Source: Ruminococcus sp. YRD2003 (GTDB lineage: Bacteria > Bacillota > Clostridia > Oscillospirales > Ruminococcaceae). From it: a stretch of 64,000 nucleotides of DNA. The position numbers were made by a program, and so were the translations under genes. Positions 25,241-33,501 of this stretch are shown one piece after another; positions within the stretch are counted from its first letter, which is position 1; each line of letters opens with the position of its first letter. A model generated the notes under the pieces. It was not told the origin of the DNA, did no database searches, and saw only the letters and a program-made list of their open reading frames with translations. The stretch is taken from assembly GCA_900109435.1 (NCBI GenBank), contig FNZT01000015.1, positions 22,532 through 86,531 of the forward strand, written 5' to 3'.

Positions 25241-25927
25241 ATGGTATATATAACTGGTGATATCCACGGTTCACTTGAGACAATATATGATCTCTTTGAT
25301 AAACACAGTCCGGCAAAAGACGATATTGTGGTTATCCTTGGTGATGTCGGTGTAAACTATACCGGAACGCTACAAGATATAGGAATCAAAAGAGCAATGA
25401 ACAGATTTGGATCAACATTCTTCTGCATTCATGGCAATCATGAAAATCGTCCTCAGAATATTGCCTCTTACAAAGAAAAGGAGTGGAACGGCGGTCGAGT
25501 TCTCTATGAGGAAGACTTTCCAAATATACTCTTCCCGATAGACGGAGATATTTTCACGCTTGAAGGAAAGAGATGCATAGTAATAGGCGGAGCATACAGC
25601 GTAGACAAGTTCTATCGTCTGAGCCGAGGAATGAAATGGTGGCCTGACGAACAACCGTCGCCTGTTATAAAAGAATACTTGGAACAGCAGCTCGCAGATA
25701 ACACTGTTGATATAGTTTTCTCTCATACCTGTCCTGCGAAGTATATTCCGACCGAATGCTTCATTTCGTGCATTGATCAGTCGAAGGTAGATAACAGTAC
25801 AGAACAATGGTTGGACACCATCGAAGATAAGATAAATTATGAAGCATGGTACCTTGGTCACTGGCATACGGATAAGAGGATTGATCGGATGCACTTCCTG
25901 TTCCACGGGATAGAGGTACTGGAATGA
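25241..25927 (+). CDS. Calcineurin-like metallophosphoesterase
   Basis: A 228-residue binuclear metal phosphoesterase. All motifs are present: GDIHG (residues 6-10), GDVG (34-37), GNHE (near 65-68), a later SHTCP His, and the GHWH pair near residue 210. The family hydrolyses diverse phosphoesters, from protein phosphates to cyclic nucleotides and dinucleoside polyphosphates; this short cytosolic form could act on any of these. A good GGCAGGAG ribosome site precedes the ATG. It ends the island and adds another phosphate hydrolase to it. Confidence 0.9.
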   Translation: MVYITGDIHGSLETIYDLFDKHSPAKDDIVVILGDVGVNYTGTLQDIGIKRAMNRFGSTFFCIHGNHENRPQNIASYKEKEWNGGRVLYEEDFPNILFPIDGDIFTLEGKRCIVIGGAYSVDKFYRLSRGMKWWPDEQPSPVIKEYLEQQLADNTVDIVFSHTCPAKYIPTECFISCIDQSKVDNSTEQWLDTIEDKINYEAWYLGHWHTDKRIDRMHFLFHGIEVLE

Positions 25928-26065
25928 TCATGATGAGCCGAAGCTGAAGTCAAAGTGCAAAGAGCCAACTTCAAAGTGCCAAATTTACACTTTGGAAAGT
26001 AGAAAAAGCTCCATGTGTCACAAACACTTGGAGCAATCATACATATTTGAAGCACAAGTTTTTTC

Positions 26066-26094
26066 TTGACAAATGCTATAGAATATGCTATGCT
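26066..26094 (+). promoter_or_regulatory. Promoter of the candidate structured RNA
   Basis: TTGACA at 26066-26071, TATGCT at 26089-26094, 17-nt spacer. No ORF of note follows before the terminator at about 26352. Confidence 0.7.
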
Positions 26095-26100
26095 TATATG

Positions 26101-26352
26101 TAAGAAAAGAACTGTGCTGAAGCACTTGATATATGATGATATAAAATACGCTTAAAATTGCGAAAAAATGAATGTCATCAATTTTGTTATGCCTAGACAG
26201 CGGGGAGCCCCCGCGGGCAGTTTCGCGTCTCAGTTTTTCCGGGACGCGAATTATTTTCCACGCATTAAAGGCGTCTGTTATGTACAGCTAACATATATGG
26301 CATAACAAAATTGATGGCACGCCAAAAAAGCCCGAAATATCGAGCTTTTTTG
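26101..26352 (+). ncRNA. Candidate structured non-coding RNA closed by an 18-bp stem
   Basis: CATCAATTTTGTTATGCC (26176-26193) is the exact inverse of 26299-26316. The 105 nt between hold at least three local hairpins: GCGGGG/CCCCGC (26200-26205, 26209-26214), TTCGCGTC/GACGCGAA (26222-26229, 26243-26250) and ACGC/GCGT (26260-26274), plus a possible TGTTA/TAACA (26276-26293). The unit has its own promoter at 26066 and ends in an AAAAAAGC/GCTTTTTT terminator (26324-26351). No reading frame fits. It matches no RNA class I know (6S, tmRNA, RNase P and SRP marks are absent). A non-mobile palindromic element is the alternative. Confidence 0.6.
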
Positions 26353-26599
26353 TTTTCCCGAAATACAGGTAATAGAAAACCTATCAGTGATTTATGTGTC
26401 TTTCCATAGATTACAGTTTAACAAAGACTGTTCAATCTCTTATAATCAGAGTGATATGTGGACTGCCGCTGTGACGTGTACCATTACAGGCAATAATGGA
26501 TTCAAACAATGAAGATCTCTATAATTGCTTTATTTTTACTTAGTATATGCTAACAATTTGTACAGATATACAAATTGTGCATAATCGCCTCAAAATGCA

Positions 26600-26628
26600 T
26601 TGACAATTAAAAGTTAGTATGATATAAT
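26600..26628 (+). promoter_or_regulatory. Promoter of the DUF2325/flavodoxin operon
   Basis: TTGACA at 26600-26605, TATAAT at 26623-26628, 17-nt spacer. A GTTAG half-site (26612) lies in the spacer, and a full operator lies directly downstream. Confidence 0.82.
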
Positions 26629-26634
26629 ATCATC

Positions 26635-26650
26635 GTTAGAAAATGCTAAC
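26635..26650. promoter_or_regulatory. GTTAG-N6-CTAAC operator, candidate metal-regulator site
   Basis: Perfect inverted repeat GTTAG-AAAATG-CTAAC at the expected transcript start. A near copy (GTTAG-N6-CTAAT) is at 26883-26898 before the DUF2325 gene and a perfect copy is at 56673-56688. The spacing recalls DtxR/IdeR-type iron boxes; the regulator itself is not in view. Confidence 0.6.
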
Positions 26651-26703
26651 TATTTTTGGCGTTGTCTTATCAAAAGCTAACACTCCTAAATAGAGATCAG
26701 ATA

Positions 26704-26910
26704 ATGATGCCGCATAGTTCGGCTGAGCACGAAAAAGAGCTTGCTATAATGAAAAAGTACCAAAAGCAAGGCAAAGACTTCATGTGTATGCGGTTGTCAG
26801 AACTTTGCAATGCATGGGACGTGCCACAAAAACATAAACACAACGGGGCGATACTCATATCGCCCCATACATTGAAACATATGTTAGTATCAGCTAATAA
26901 AAGGAGGTAA
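26704..26910 (+). CDS. 68-residue hypothetical protein
   Basis: No family recognised. A small protein (SSAEHEKELAIMKKYQKQG, then CNAWDVPQKHKHNGAIL) that is basic and has two Cys and several His. The ATG at 26704 has only a weak ribosome site, so expression is less certain than for its neighbours. The second GTTAG-N6-CTAAT site overlaps its 3' end, immediately before the DUF2325 gene. Confidence 0.45.
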   Translation: MMPHSSAEHEKELAIMKKYQKQGKDFMCMRLSELCNAWDVPQKHKHNGAILISPHTLKHMLVSANKRR

Positions 26911-26912
26911 AA

Positions 26913-27212
26913 ATGAGTATAGTTATCGTAGGCGGAAACGACCGCATGGCTACACGCTATCAGGACATTTGCAAGAAATTCAACCACAAATCCAAGGTAT
27001 TCACTCAGATGCCTGCGGACTTTGAAAATAAACTTGGAACTCCCGATCTTATGGTAGTTTTCACGGGGACCTGTTCCCATAAGATGCTGGGTACGGTGAA
27101 GAAAAGTTCTGAGAAAAAAGGAGTACCTGTTGAGCACGTTCACAGCTCCAGTGTGAGCGCATTGAAGCAGCTGTTATCCGATATCAAGGGGAGAAAATAT
27201 GTCCGAAGTTGA
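26913..27212 (+). CDS. DUF2325 protein
   Basis: A 99-residue DUF2325 protein: N-terminal VIVGGNDRMATRYQDICK (the family GGxxR turn), central PDLMVVFTGTCSHKM, C-terminal VEHVHSSSVSAL. The family is small and alpha/beta, of unknown biochemistry, and in gut Firmicutes it often sits with DUF3793 and flavodoxin genes under iron control. AAAGGAGG precedes the ATG, and the stop overlaps the next gene by 14 nt. Confidence 0.85.
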   Translation: MSIVIVGGNDRMATRYQDICKKFNHKSKVFTQMPADFENKLGTPDLMVVFTGTCSHKMLGTVKKSSEKKGVPVEHVHSSSVSALKQLLSDIKGRKYVRS

Positions 27213-27762
27213 ACGCAAAAGCATAGACAGTGTCCTTGCATTTCACGGTGCACCGACGCTGCTTGGAGTGAAGTGTGCAAATCTCATTTCATTTGACCGT
27301 AATGAATGTACTATGTCGGAGTATCTTTGTGAATTTACGGATAAACTTTACGGCAGCGGACTTTGTGCAAAACAGCTCTGCAAATGCAGAAAGCGCACAC
27401 TTGTATATATCTACAATGAGAAAATGCTTGAAGCATGGTTGAAAATGCAGCAGGTGAGGGAATTCCTTTCTGAGTACGGTTATACCGCCGATATAACGAT
27501 TTCGGAAATGCTCGATAAGCTTGCAAGCCGTATGAACTGCGAAAGTTTTCCTCATGAGATAGGCGTATTTCTCGGTTATCCGATAGGTGACATCAAGGGT
27601 TTTATCAGCAACAGTGGGAAAAACTGTCTGCTTTGCGGCTATTGGAAAGTGTACGAAAATGCCGAAAAAGCAAAGCAGACATTTGAAATTTACGATCGTT
27701 GCAGGGACACCCTGTTCGATAGATTAAATCAAGGCATGAACTTGTTTCAGGCTGTAAAATAG
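27199..27762 (+). CDS. DUF3793 protein
   Basis: A 187-residue DUF3793 protein. The family start (LAFHGAPTLLGVKCANLISF), the Cys-rich middle (CAKQLCKCRKRTLVYIYNE) and the end segment (EIGVFLGYPIGDIKGFI, then CLLCGYWKVY) are all present. Several Cys could hold a metal or heme, but the biochemical role is unknown. It overlaps DUF2325 and is followed 12 nt later by flavodoxin, the usual iron-linked trio. Confidence 0.85.
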   Translation: MSEVERKSIDSVLAFHGAPTLLGVKCANLISFDRNECTMSEYLCEFTDKLYGSGLCAKQLCKCRKRTLVYIYNEKMLEAWLKMQQVREFLSEYGYTADITISEMLDKLASRMNCESFPHEIGVFLGYPIGDIKGFISNSGKNCLLCGYWKVYENAEKAKQTFEIYDRCRDTLFDRLNQGMNLFQAVK

Positions 27763-27774
27763 GAGGAATTTTTT

Positions 27775-28179
27775 ATGAAAACAGCAGTAATTTATTGGAG
27801 CGGTACAGGCAACACCGAAGCTATGGCAAAGGCTGTGGCTGAGGGTGCAAACGCCGAACTTTTCGAGGTATCGGGGTTCAGCGGAAATATCGCTGATTAT
27901 GACGCGATCGCATTCGGCTGCCCTGCAATGGGCGCAGAGGTGCTTGAGGAAGATACATTCGAACCGTTCTTCACAGATATCGAGGGTTCTCTCGGCGGCA
28001 AGAAGGTACTTCTTTTCGGCTCCTACGGCTGGGGCGACGGCGAGTGGATGCGCAACTGGTACGACCGCACAAAGGCAGCAGGCGCAGAGCTTATCGGCGA
28101 CGAGGGCTTCATCGTTAACGAAGCTGCTTCCGACGACGACCTTGCAAAGCTGAAAGAGCTTGCTTCGCAGCTTGCGTAA
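27775..28179 (+). CDS. Flavodoxin
   Basis: A 134-residue short-chain flavodoxin, an FMN electron carrier that replaces ferredoxin when iron is scarce. The FMN phosphate loop is WSGTGNTEAMA (residues 8-18); the two isoalloxazine loops are FGCPAMGAEVLEE and FGSYGWGDGEW. Full length for the short type. A strong AGGAGG precedes it. Its position behind GTTAG-N6-CTAAC sites fits iron-starvation induction, an inference. Confidence 0.93.
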   Translation: MKTAVIYWSGTGNTEAMAKAVAEGANAELFEVSGFSGNIADYDAIAFGCPAMGAEVLEEDTFEPFFTDIEGSLGGKKVLLFGSYGWGDGEWMRNWYDRTKAAGAELIGDEGFIVNEAASDDDLAKLKELASQLA

Positions 28180-28188
28180 GGAGGAAAT

Positions 28189-29631
28189 ATGAAAAAGACG
28201 ATTTCACTTATAAGCGCAGCGGCTCTCGCTGCATTTACCACTGCTTCGCTCCCTGTCAGTGCAGCTGACGGCGACAAGGTATACGGCACAATGAATATCC
28301 CATACGCCGATTTCTATGCGGCTGAGATAGACAACGCATACGACGTTGACGCAGTTTCATCCGCGACGGAGAAAAAGTGGTCGATGAACGAAGCAGGTCA
28401 GCTTGTTGCGGGTACATATAATGACGGAAAAGGAACGATTCTTGGTGTAAACTATCCTGTTGAAGTTGATTCCGCAGACGTTGACAAGCTTACAGAATAC
28501 GGATTCACTAAGCTTGACAGCAAGCCTGCCGCATACAAGGAAGTAGCGGTTACACGAGATTCGCTGTCAGTTTCAAAGCTCGTTGATACGAACGGTGAGC
28601 AGAACGTAAGCGGTTCGGCGACTGTTATGACATCAACAAGATACGGAGACTATCAGCTCAACGTCAACGGATATCCCGAGGAGACTGACCTTTACGGCGT
28701 TATTGTGAATACGAAGGAGGGCGACAAGTACGCGCTCCGCCACCTTGAAAACATCTGGCGTGCAGGACAGCTTTCATGGTCGGCAGGAATCACCACCGAG
28801 GAAGGTCACGGCAACGAGCTGAAATACGATAACTACAAGAACTCTATGGGCAAGACTGTAACGTCCGTGACGTTCATCACGCTTGACGGCTACACGACTG
28901 TTGACGTCGGCGAGAACTATCTTCCCGTCAAGTTTGCGGGCGAGGTCAAGGCTGAGGATTCGACCGCGGGAACAGGAAAGACCGCTCTCACGCTGACAGG
29001 TTTCCCCGATGATTACAAGAAGAATATCAGCGTTGGCAACGGCTTTACTGCAACTGACAGCGAAATAAGCTATACCGATGCAAAGCCTGGAAAGTACACT
29101 GTAACGGTTACTGATGAGAGCGGCAGGTATGCATCGATGACAGGTGATTTCACGCTTACTGCTGACGAGATACCTGTAAAATATGCTGAGGGTAAGCTTG
29201 TTAAGGCTGACGGATTCTCAGACGATGACGCGGCGAACTTTATCAAGAATATCGCAAGCTTTGAGGTGAACGGCACTTCCTACAATGCCGCGGGCAAGCG
29301 CTCCGTGAAGTTAGTCGGCGATGACGGAGCTCTCGACTTTGCCGTAAAGTCCGGCGAGAACAATGTGTTCGACGGAAGCGGGAATTACACAGTGAAGGTC
29401 ACGGCTACAGGCTATACAAAGCCGCTTGAATTCGAGATAAAGTCAGAGGCTGAGACTACAGCGACGGCGTCAAAGACCACGACAGCGACCATCTCTGCGA
29501 CTACCTCAGGATCCACATCATCGGGAGCGACAACGAATCCGAAAACGGGCGTCCCGAGTGCGGCTGTCCCTGTGGCAGTCCTTGCACTTGCGGGCACTGC
29601 GGCATTTGCATTAAGAAAAAAGAATTCCTGA
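28189..29631 (+). CDS. Secreted Tp47-like domain protein with NPKTG wall anchor
   Basis: A 480-residue exported protein. Residues 1-26 are a signal peptide ending SLPVSAA. The next region (VYGTMNIPYADFYAAEI, VDAVSSATEKKW) matches what genomes label penicillin-binding Tp47 domain C proteins; it is more likely a ligand or heme/metal-binding surface module than a PBP. Ser/Thr-rich linker at 425-448, then NPKTG, a hydrophobic segment and RKKNS form a sortase anchor. The gene starts 9 nt after flavodoxin and is followed by an electron-transfer membrane protein, so a role in surface iron or heme handling is reasonable but unproven. Confidence 0.75.
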   Translation: MKKTISLISAAALAAFTTASLPVSAADGDKVYGTMNIPYADFYAAEIDNAYDVDAVSSATEKKWSMNEAGQLVAGTYNDGKGTILGVNYPVEVDSADVDKLTEYGFTKLDSKPAAYKEVAVTRDSLSVSKLVDTNGEQNVSGSATVMTSTRYGDYQLNVNGYPEETDLYGVIVNTKEGDKYALRHLENIWRAGQLSWSAGITTEEGHGNELKYDNYKNSMGKTVTSVTFITLDGYTTVDVGENYLPVKFAGEVKAEDSTAGTGKTALTLTGFPDDYKKNISVGNGFTATDSEISYTDAKPGKYTVTVTDESGRYASMTGDFTLTADEIPVKYAEGKLVKADGFSDDDAANFIKNIASFEVNGTSYNAAGKRSVKLVGDDGALDFAVKSGENNVFDGSGNYTVKVTATGYTKPLEFEIKSEAETTATASKTTTATISATTSGSTSSGATTNPKTGVPSAAVPVAVLALAGTAAFALRKKNS

Positions 29632-29653
29632 TTTTTCCTTTCTCCTATAAAAA

Positions 29654-29684
29654 TGACCTCCGCGGCAGTTTACTGCGGAGGTCA
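29654..29684 (+). terminator. Hairpin between the Tp47-like and reductase genes
   Basis: TGACCTCCGC (29654-29663) pairs with GCGGAGGTCA (29675-29684). The T tract after it is short, so it may only reduce transcription into the reductase gene 23 nt on, or stabilise the upstream mRNA. Confidence 0.6.
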
Positions 29685-29706
29685 ATTACTGTAAAGAGGT
29701 AATTTT

Positions 29707-31050
29707 ATGCTGTTTCTTATATCACTTGCAATAGCGCTTACAGTAGCATTTTTGCTTGATAAGCCGCTGAAAAAACGCCCTGCCGTGTTCTATATCACAG
29801 CTGGGGTGCTTACTGTTGTTACAATTATTATTGAACAGTCGGACATTGAGATCACGAGCAGATTCATCCGTGATTATGTCCTCGGAATCTTCACACGCGG
29901 AGCTCTCGGAGCAGCGTTCTGGGCAGTCGTTATGTGGGCAGGTGCATTGCCGAACGGCTCTGCTCCGATAAAAAAGCTAATGCCAATTCGCGGCGAGCTT
30001 TCAATCACTGCGGCTATACTTACTTTTTCTCATATTATCACCTACGGCATGATATACATCACAAATCTGATCAAAGGCAGAACAGGCTCTGACTTCATTT
30101 TGACAAGTGCAGTATGCCTGATAATGGTGTTGATAATGATACCGCTCACTGTGATGTCATTCAAAACTATACGCAAGAAAATGAATGCAAGAACATGGAA
30201 GAAGATACAGCGTTTAGCATATATTTTCTATGCATTCATCTATATTCACATCATTGTGCTTTTCGTACCGAAGGCACAGAAGGGCAGGGAAGGCTATTTT
30301 CTCAGTGTTCTTGTATACAGTCTTGTATTCATCGGCTATGCGGTCATGCGGATCCGCAAGGCATATATTGCAGAAAAAAAGCCCGAAAACAGGACTTTGC
30401 CGAATATTATCTGTACTTGTGCGATGATAATACCGTTGTCATTAGTCGGAGTTGTGTCACGTAATAAGAATAATGACTCTGCAAAAGTAGTTAACGGATC
30501 CGAAGATAGTTCGGTGGTATACACTTTTACAAATTCAGCAGCATCCGAAACCGCAACGACCACCACAGAAGCAAACATTGGAAAGACAACATCGGAAACT
30601 GCTGAATCTACCGAAACATCCGCAGCTATAACAACTGTGGAAACCACATCTACCGAGGAAAAAACAGAGGAAGAAACAACCACCGCAGATGAAACAAGTG
30701 CGGAAGAACAGCATGACGAACCTGAACAGGAACAGCATGAAGAAACACAGCCCGAAACGGAACCGCAGGTCACATATAAATACAGAAACGGCGAATACGA
30801 AGCCGAGGCTGAAGGTTATGCGGGAACCGTTCACGTTAAACTGACCATAGAAAATGACACGATAACAAGCATTTCCGCATGGGCAGACGACGATGATCCC
30901 GAATACTTCAATGATGCAATGAATACGATCATACCGCAGATAGCGTCAAAAGTAAGTGCAGACGGCATTGATGCTTGTTCAGGAGCGACATACAGCTCAA
31001 ATGGCGTAATTGAGGCAGCAAGGAAGGCATTGGAACAGGCGAAGAATTGA
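29707..31050 (+). CDS. Ferric-reductase-like membrane protein with FMN-binding domain
   Basis: A 447-residue integral membrane protein. Residues 1-260 contain six or seven hydrophobic helices with scattered His (TFSHIITYG, YIHIIVLF), the layout of ferric-reductase-like heme b proteins. Residues 265-355 are a Thr/Glu-rich linker outside the membrane. Residues 358-447 are an FMN-binding domain whose DACSGATYSS motif is the covalent flavinylation site (Thr). Together they suggest transmembrane electron transfer to an extracellular flavin, useful for reducing iron. It ends the iron/flavin operon. An ApbE flavin transferase is required but not in view. Confidence 0.82.
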   Translation: MLFLISLAIALTVAFLLDKPLKKRPAVFYITAGVLTVVTIIIEQSDIEITSRFIRDYVLGIFTRGALGAAFWAVVMWAGALPNGSAPIKKLMPIRGELSITAAILTFSHIITYGMIYITNLIKGRTGSDFILTSAVCLIMVLIMIPLTVMSFKTIRKKMNARTWKKIQRLAYIFYAFIYIHIIVLFVPKAQKGREGYFLSVLVYSLVFIGYAVMRIRKAYIAEKKPENRTLPNIICTCAMIIPLSLVGVVSRNKNNDSAKVVNGSEDSSVVYTFTNSAASETATTTTEANIGKTTSETAESTETSAAITTVETTSTEEKTEEETTTADETSAEEQHDEPEQEQHEETQPETEPQVTYKYRNGEYEAEAEGYAGTVHVKLTIENDTITSISAWADDDDPEYFNDAMNTIIPQIASKVSADGIDACSGATYSSNGVIEAARKALEQAKN

Positions 31051-31300
31051 TATGAAGAATGGATTTCGGATTTAAACATTTCCCCTGTGCATTCGCAATG
31101 ACTATATGAAGATAACGTATCGGGCAAGATTTCTGATGAACGCTTTTCTGTGATGTCAGCAGGATATGAGCGGTTACGCAACCTCATCTTAAAATCTTAA
31201 ATACTTCTTTATCGGCGCTCCTCTAAAACCGCGGCGCGATTTCTTTATCAGCCATATTTCAGACACCATTATGGAATAAAAAACGGCGCGGAAAACAAAA
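31051..31300. other. Intergenic stretch, nothing assignable
   Basis: No supported ORF, promoter or strong hairpin between the reductase stop and the rubrerythrin terminator. It is probably the 3' flank of two convergent units. Confidence 0.5.
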
Positions 31301-31334
31301 AAAGGCTGCCAAACGGGAACTATTGGCAGCCTTT
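31301..31334 (-). terminator. Rubrerythrin terminator
   Basis: AAAGGCTGCCAA (31301-31312) and TTGGCAGCCTTT (31323-31334) form a 12-bp stem; a T run follows on the minus strand. Confidence 0.88.
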
Positions 31335-31351
31335 ACTTATGTATCAAAGAA

Positions 31352-31903
31352 TTACTTGAAGTATCTCTTGAGCAGACCCTCAAAAGCCTTGCCGTGACGA
31401 GCCTCATCGCGAGCCATCTCGTGAACGGTGTCATGGATAGCGTCGAGGTTGAGTTCCTTAGCCTTCTTAGCGAGCTTGAGCTTGCCCTCGGTAGCGCCGT
31501 GCTCGGCAGCAACGCGCTTCTCGAGGTTCTCCTTAGTAGAGTCGGAGAGCACTTCACCGAGGAGCTCAGCGAACTTTGCAGCGTGCTCAGCCTCTTCAAA
31601 AGCAGCCTTCTCCCAGTATGCGCCTATTTCCGCATAGCCTTCTCTGTAGGCAACGCGAGCCATAGCGAGGTACATACCGACCTCGGTACATTCGCCGTTG
31701 AAGTTAGAGCGAAGCCCCTCGATTATCTCGGGATCGGTGACGTCCTTAGCGACGCCGAGAACGTGCTCGCAAGCGAAAACGAGCTCTTTGCTCTCGTCCA
31801 TGACCTTGAATTTAGCGCCGGGAACGCCGCACTGAGGGCACTTCTCGGGGGGAGCATCTCCCTCGTGAACGTATCCGCAAACTGGACAAACATATTTAGC
31901 CAT
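31352..31903 (-). CDS. Reverse rubrerythrin
   Basis: A 183-residue peroxide-reducing non-heme iron protein. The rubredoxin domain is N-terminal ([18 protein letters not shown]), the order of reverse rubrerythrins in strict anaerobes, and the ferritin-like diiron domain follows ([36 protein letters not shown]). It removes hydrogen peroxide using NADH-linked electron carriers. The ATG at 31903 follows CGGAGG, which sits just past a hairpin (31932-31965). It faces an Fnr-type regulator that probably controls it. Confidence 0.95.
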   Translation of the reverse strand: MAKYVCPVCGYVHEGDAPPEKCPQCGVPGAKFKVMDESKELVFACEHVLGVAKDVTDPEIIEGLRSNFNGECTEVGMYLAMARVAYREGYAEIGAYWEKAAFEEAEHAAKFAELLGEVLSDSTKENLEKRVAAEHGATEGKLKLAKKAKELNLDAIHDTVHEMARDEARHGKAFEGLLKRYFK

Positions 31904-31931
31904 AATAAAAAACCTCCGTGAAAAAATATAT

Positions 31932-31965
31932 AAAGCCCGAAAAGGCGCATAGCGCCTCGGACTTT
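31932..31965 (-). terminator. Hairpin between the NrdD-like gene and rubrerythrin
   Basis: An imperfect stem built on AGGCGC/GCGCCT with flanking CCGA/CGG and AAAG/CTTT pairs, then a T-rich tract on the minus strand. It ends 29 nt before the rubrerythrin start, so it could be an attenuator adjusting rubrerythrin levels. Confidence 0.6.
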
Positions 31966-31971
31966 GAAACA

Positions 31972-32235
31972 TTAGACCGTGTGCTTAACTCGGTCGTGCT
32001 CCTCAGCACGTTTGCCGTCGTTGAAGCGGTCGAGCGTGCCTACGAGGTAGCCTGTGATGCGCCTGATCCTGTCGAACGGGATATCCGCGAAATTGTATTT
32101 GAGGTCCACGAAATCTCCGTCAGCGGTCACAGTCATTTCGGTGATCTCTCTGCCGCGGTATTTTTTCTTGCCGTACTCGATATACGCGTCGATCTCCTGC
32201 TGAGGGAGCTGTTCACCGATAACATTAACCTTCAT
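31972..32235 (-). CDS. Small NrdD-C-terminus-like protein
   Basis: An 87-residue protein whose second half ([29 protein letters not shown]) resembles the C-terminal tail of anaerobic ribonucleotide reductase NrdD, while the zinc Cys motif and the glycyl-radical segment are absent. Such stand-alone proteins are commonly labelled NrdD-like but cannot be reductases. A repair or regulatory role similar to spare glycyl-radical partners is conceivable. It is first in an operon with rubrerythrin and diverges from the Fnr-type gene. Confidence 0.65.
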   Translation of the reverse strand: MKVNVIGEQLPQQEIDAYIEYGKKKYRGREITEMTVTADGDFVDLKYNFADIPFDRIRRITGYLVGTLDRFNDGKRAEEHDRVKHTV

Positions 32236-32281
32236 TGCGAAACGCCTCCGTAAAAAATATAGAAATTAGCCAAAAATCGTC

Positions 32282-32310
32282 TTGACTTTTGTCTGAATAT
32301 ATTGTATCAT
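32282..32310 (+). promoter_or_regulatory. Promoter of the Crp/Fnr-type regulator
   Basis: TTGACT at 32282-32287 and TATCAT at 32305-32310 with a 17-nt spacer. Confidence 0.65.
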
Positions 32311-32328
32311 AATAAAAGCAAAAAATCT

Positions 32329-32342
32329 GTTGCATTTGCAAC
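32329..32342. promoter_or_regulatory. GTTGCA-TT-TGCAAC palindrome, likely autoregulatory operator
   Basis: A perfect 14-bp palindrome downstream of the -10 box and just before the ribosome site of the regulator gene. Placement fits repression by the encoded Crp/Fnr protein; the divergent rubrerythrin operon could share it. Confidence 0.6.
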
Positions 32343-32356
32343 AAAGGAGAAAAAAT

Positions 32357-33019
32357 ATGTTACCCGAGCAAAACATTTTATTCAGAGGAGTATGCGAATC
32401 CGACTCCCGCCGCATGATGACGTGCTTCAACACCGAGGTAAAGAAGTACCGTGCGGGGAGCCGTATCGCTGATTTTTCCCACAATGCTGACAAGGTAGGC
32501 ATAATCCTGAGCGGCAGGGCAGTAATGGTGCGCTACGACATAAACGGCATCCGCACCATAGTCGAGACCCTTGACGAGCAGGGGATATTCGGGGAATTTT
32601 TCACATTCACGGGAAGTCACCGCAGCTCGGTCGAGATAGATGCCGACAGTGACTGCGAGGTGATGTTTTTCCGCCGCAGCGAGATACTGAAGCGCTGCGA
32701 GAACGCGTGCAAATGCCATTCAATGGTAGTTGAGAACCTGCTGATGCTGATGTCGGAGAAGGCGATAGCCCTGAGCGAGCGCATCGAGGTACTCAGCCAG
32801 CGCTCGATAGAGGACAAGCTCATCAGCTTCCTGCAAATAACCGAGGACAACACGCCGAAAGGCGACACACCGCAGATACCGTTCTCAACGACAGTGCTCT
32901 CCGACTATCTCTGCGTGAACCGCAGCTCGCTCCAGCGCGAGATGACGCGGCTGAAGGAGGCGGGAGTGCTGACCATCTCCAAGCGGAAATTCCGTCTTAT
33001 ACGCGGCGGAGAGCCGTGA
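32357..33019 (+). CDS. Crp/Fnr-family transcriptional regulator
   Basis: A 220-residue regulator with an N-terminal cyclic-nucleotide-type beta-roll (VGIILSGRAVMVRYD, IFGEFFTFTG) and a C-terminal winged helix (LSDYLCVNRSSLQREM, LKEAGVL). Cys pairs near residues 112-118 (CENACKC) might bind a metal or react with oxidants; the classic Fnr [4Fe-4S] N-terminal cluster is absent. The ATG at 32357 is used because AAGGAG precedes it; an upstream start would overlap the palindrome. Divergent from the rubrerythrin operon, so it probably senses oxidative or redox stress. Confidence 0.88.
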   Translation: MLPEQNILFRGVCESDSRRMMTCFNTEVKKYRAGSRIADFSHNADKVGIILSGRAVMVRYDINGIRTIVETLDEQGIFGEFFTFTGSHRSSVEIDADSDCEVMFFRRSEILKRCENACKCHSMVVENLLMLMSEKAIALSERIEVLSQRSIEDKLISFLQITEDNTPKGDTPQIPFSTTVLSDYLCVNRSSLQREMTRLKEAGVLTISKRKFRLIRGGEP

Positions 33020-33023
33020 GCAT

Positions 33024-33482
33024 TCAGCCGATATACATAACGTAGACCTGACATGGATTAGCCTCGTCCCAGAGCGGGAGCACCTCAAGCTCCTTGAAGC
33101 CGAGGCTGAGATAGAATCTGTTTGTCCTGTCGTAGTCTTCATACATACCCATTTTAACGGTCTTTACCTGCATGAAGCTGTAGCCGTTTTGTGCAGCGAA
33201 GCTTCGTGCGGCATCAAAGAGCTCCCTGCCCGCGCCGCAGCGGTGGAGCTCTTTTTTCACGCCCATCACAGCGAGCTCAACGGTATCCCTGCCTGTTTCT
33301 TTGAGGCAAAGGAAACCCGCGGGGGCACCGTCTGCGAAAGCGGCGAAGAACGGCTGACTGGGGCAGTCATTGATGTATTTTTCACGGCTCTCATCCACCT
33401 CGAACCACTCTTTGAGCCCTTCGAGTATAACGCGTGCGATCCGCTGTTTTTCGGCGATATCGGTTACTTGTTCTATATGCAT
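33024..33482 (-). CDS. GNAT-family N-acetyltransferase
   Basis: A 152-residue GNAT acyltransferase. The acetyl-CoA pyrophosphate loop is HRCGAGREL in motif A (after VELAVMGVKKEL), with the later motif-B segment YLSLGFKELEVL. The substrate could be an amine metabolite or a protein N-terminus; nothing here decides it. It is convergent with the Fnr-type gene, 4 nt from its stop, and lies downstream of the GGDEF/EAL gene, separated from it by a terminator. Confidence 0.88.
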   Translation of the reverse strand: MHIEQVTDIAEKQRIARVILEGLKEWFEVDESREKYINDCPSQPFFAAFADGAPAGFLCLKETGRDTVELAVMGVKKELHRCGAGRELFDAARSFAAQNGYSFMQVKTVKMGMYEDYDRTNRFYLSLGFKELEVLPLWDEANPCQVYVMYIG

Positions 33483-33501
33483 GAGTTACTCCTTTGGAAA
33501 A

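Noticed and set aside
26176-26316. MITE explanation for the 18-bp inverted repeat
   Set aside because: No target-site duplication flanks the arms, and promoter and terminator frame the unit; kept as the main alternative only.
30831-31187. 118-codon minus-strand ORF after the reductase gene
   Set aside because: Mostly antisense to the FMN-binding domain; no promoter or ribosome site.
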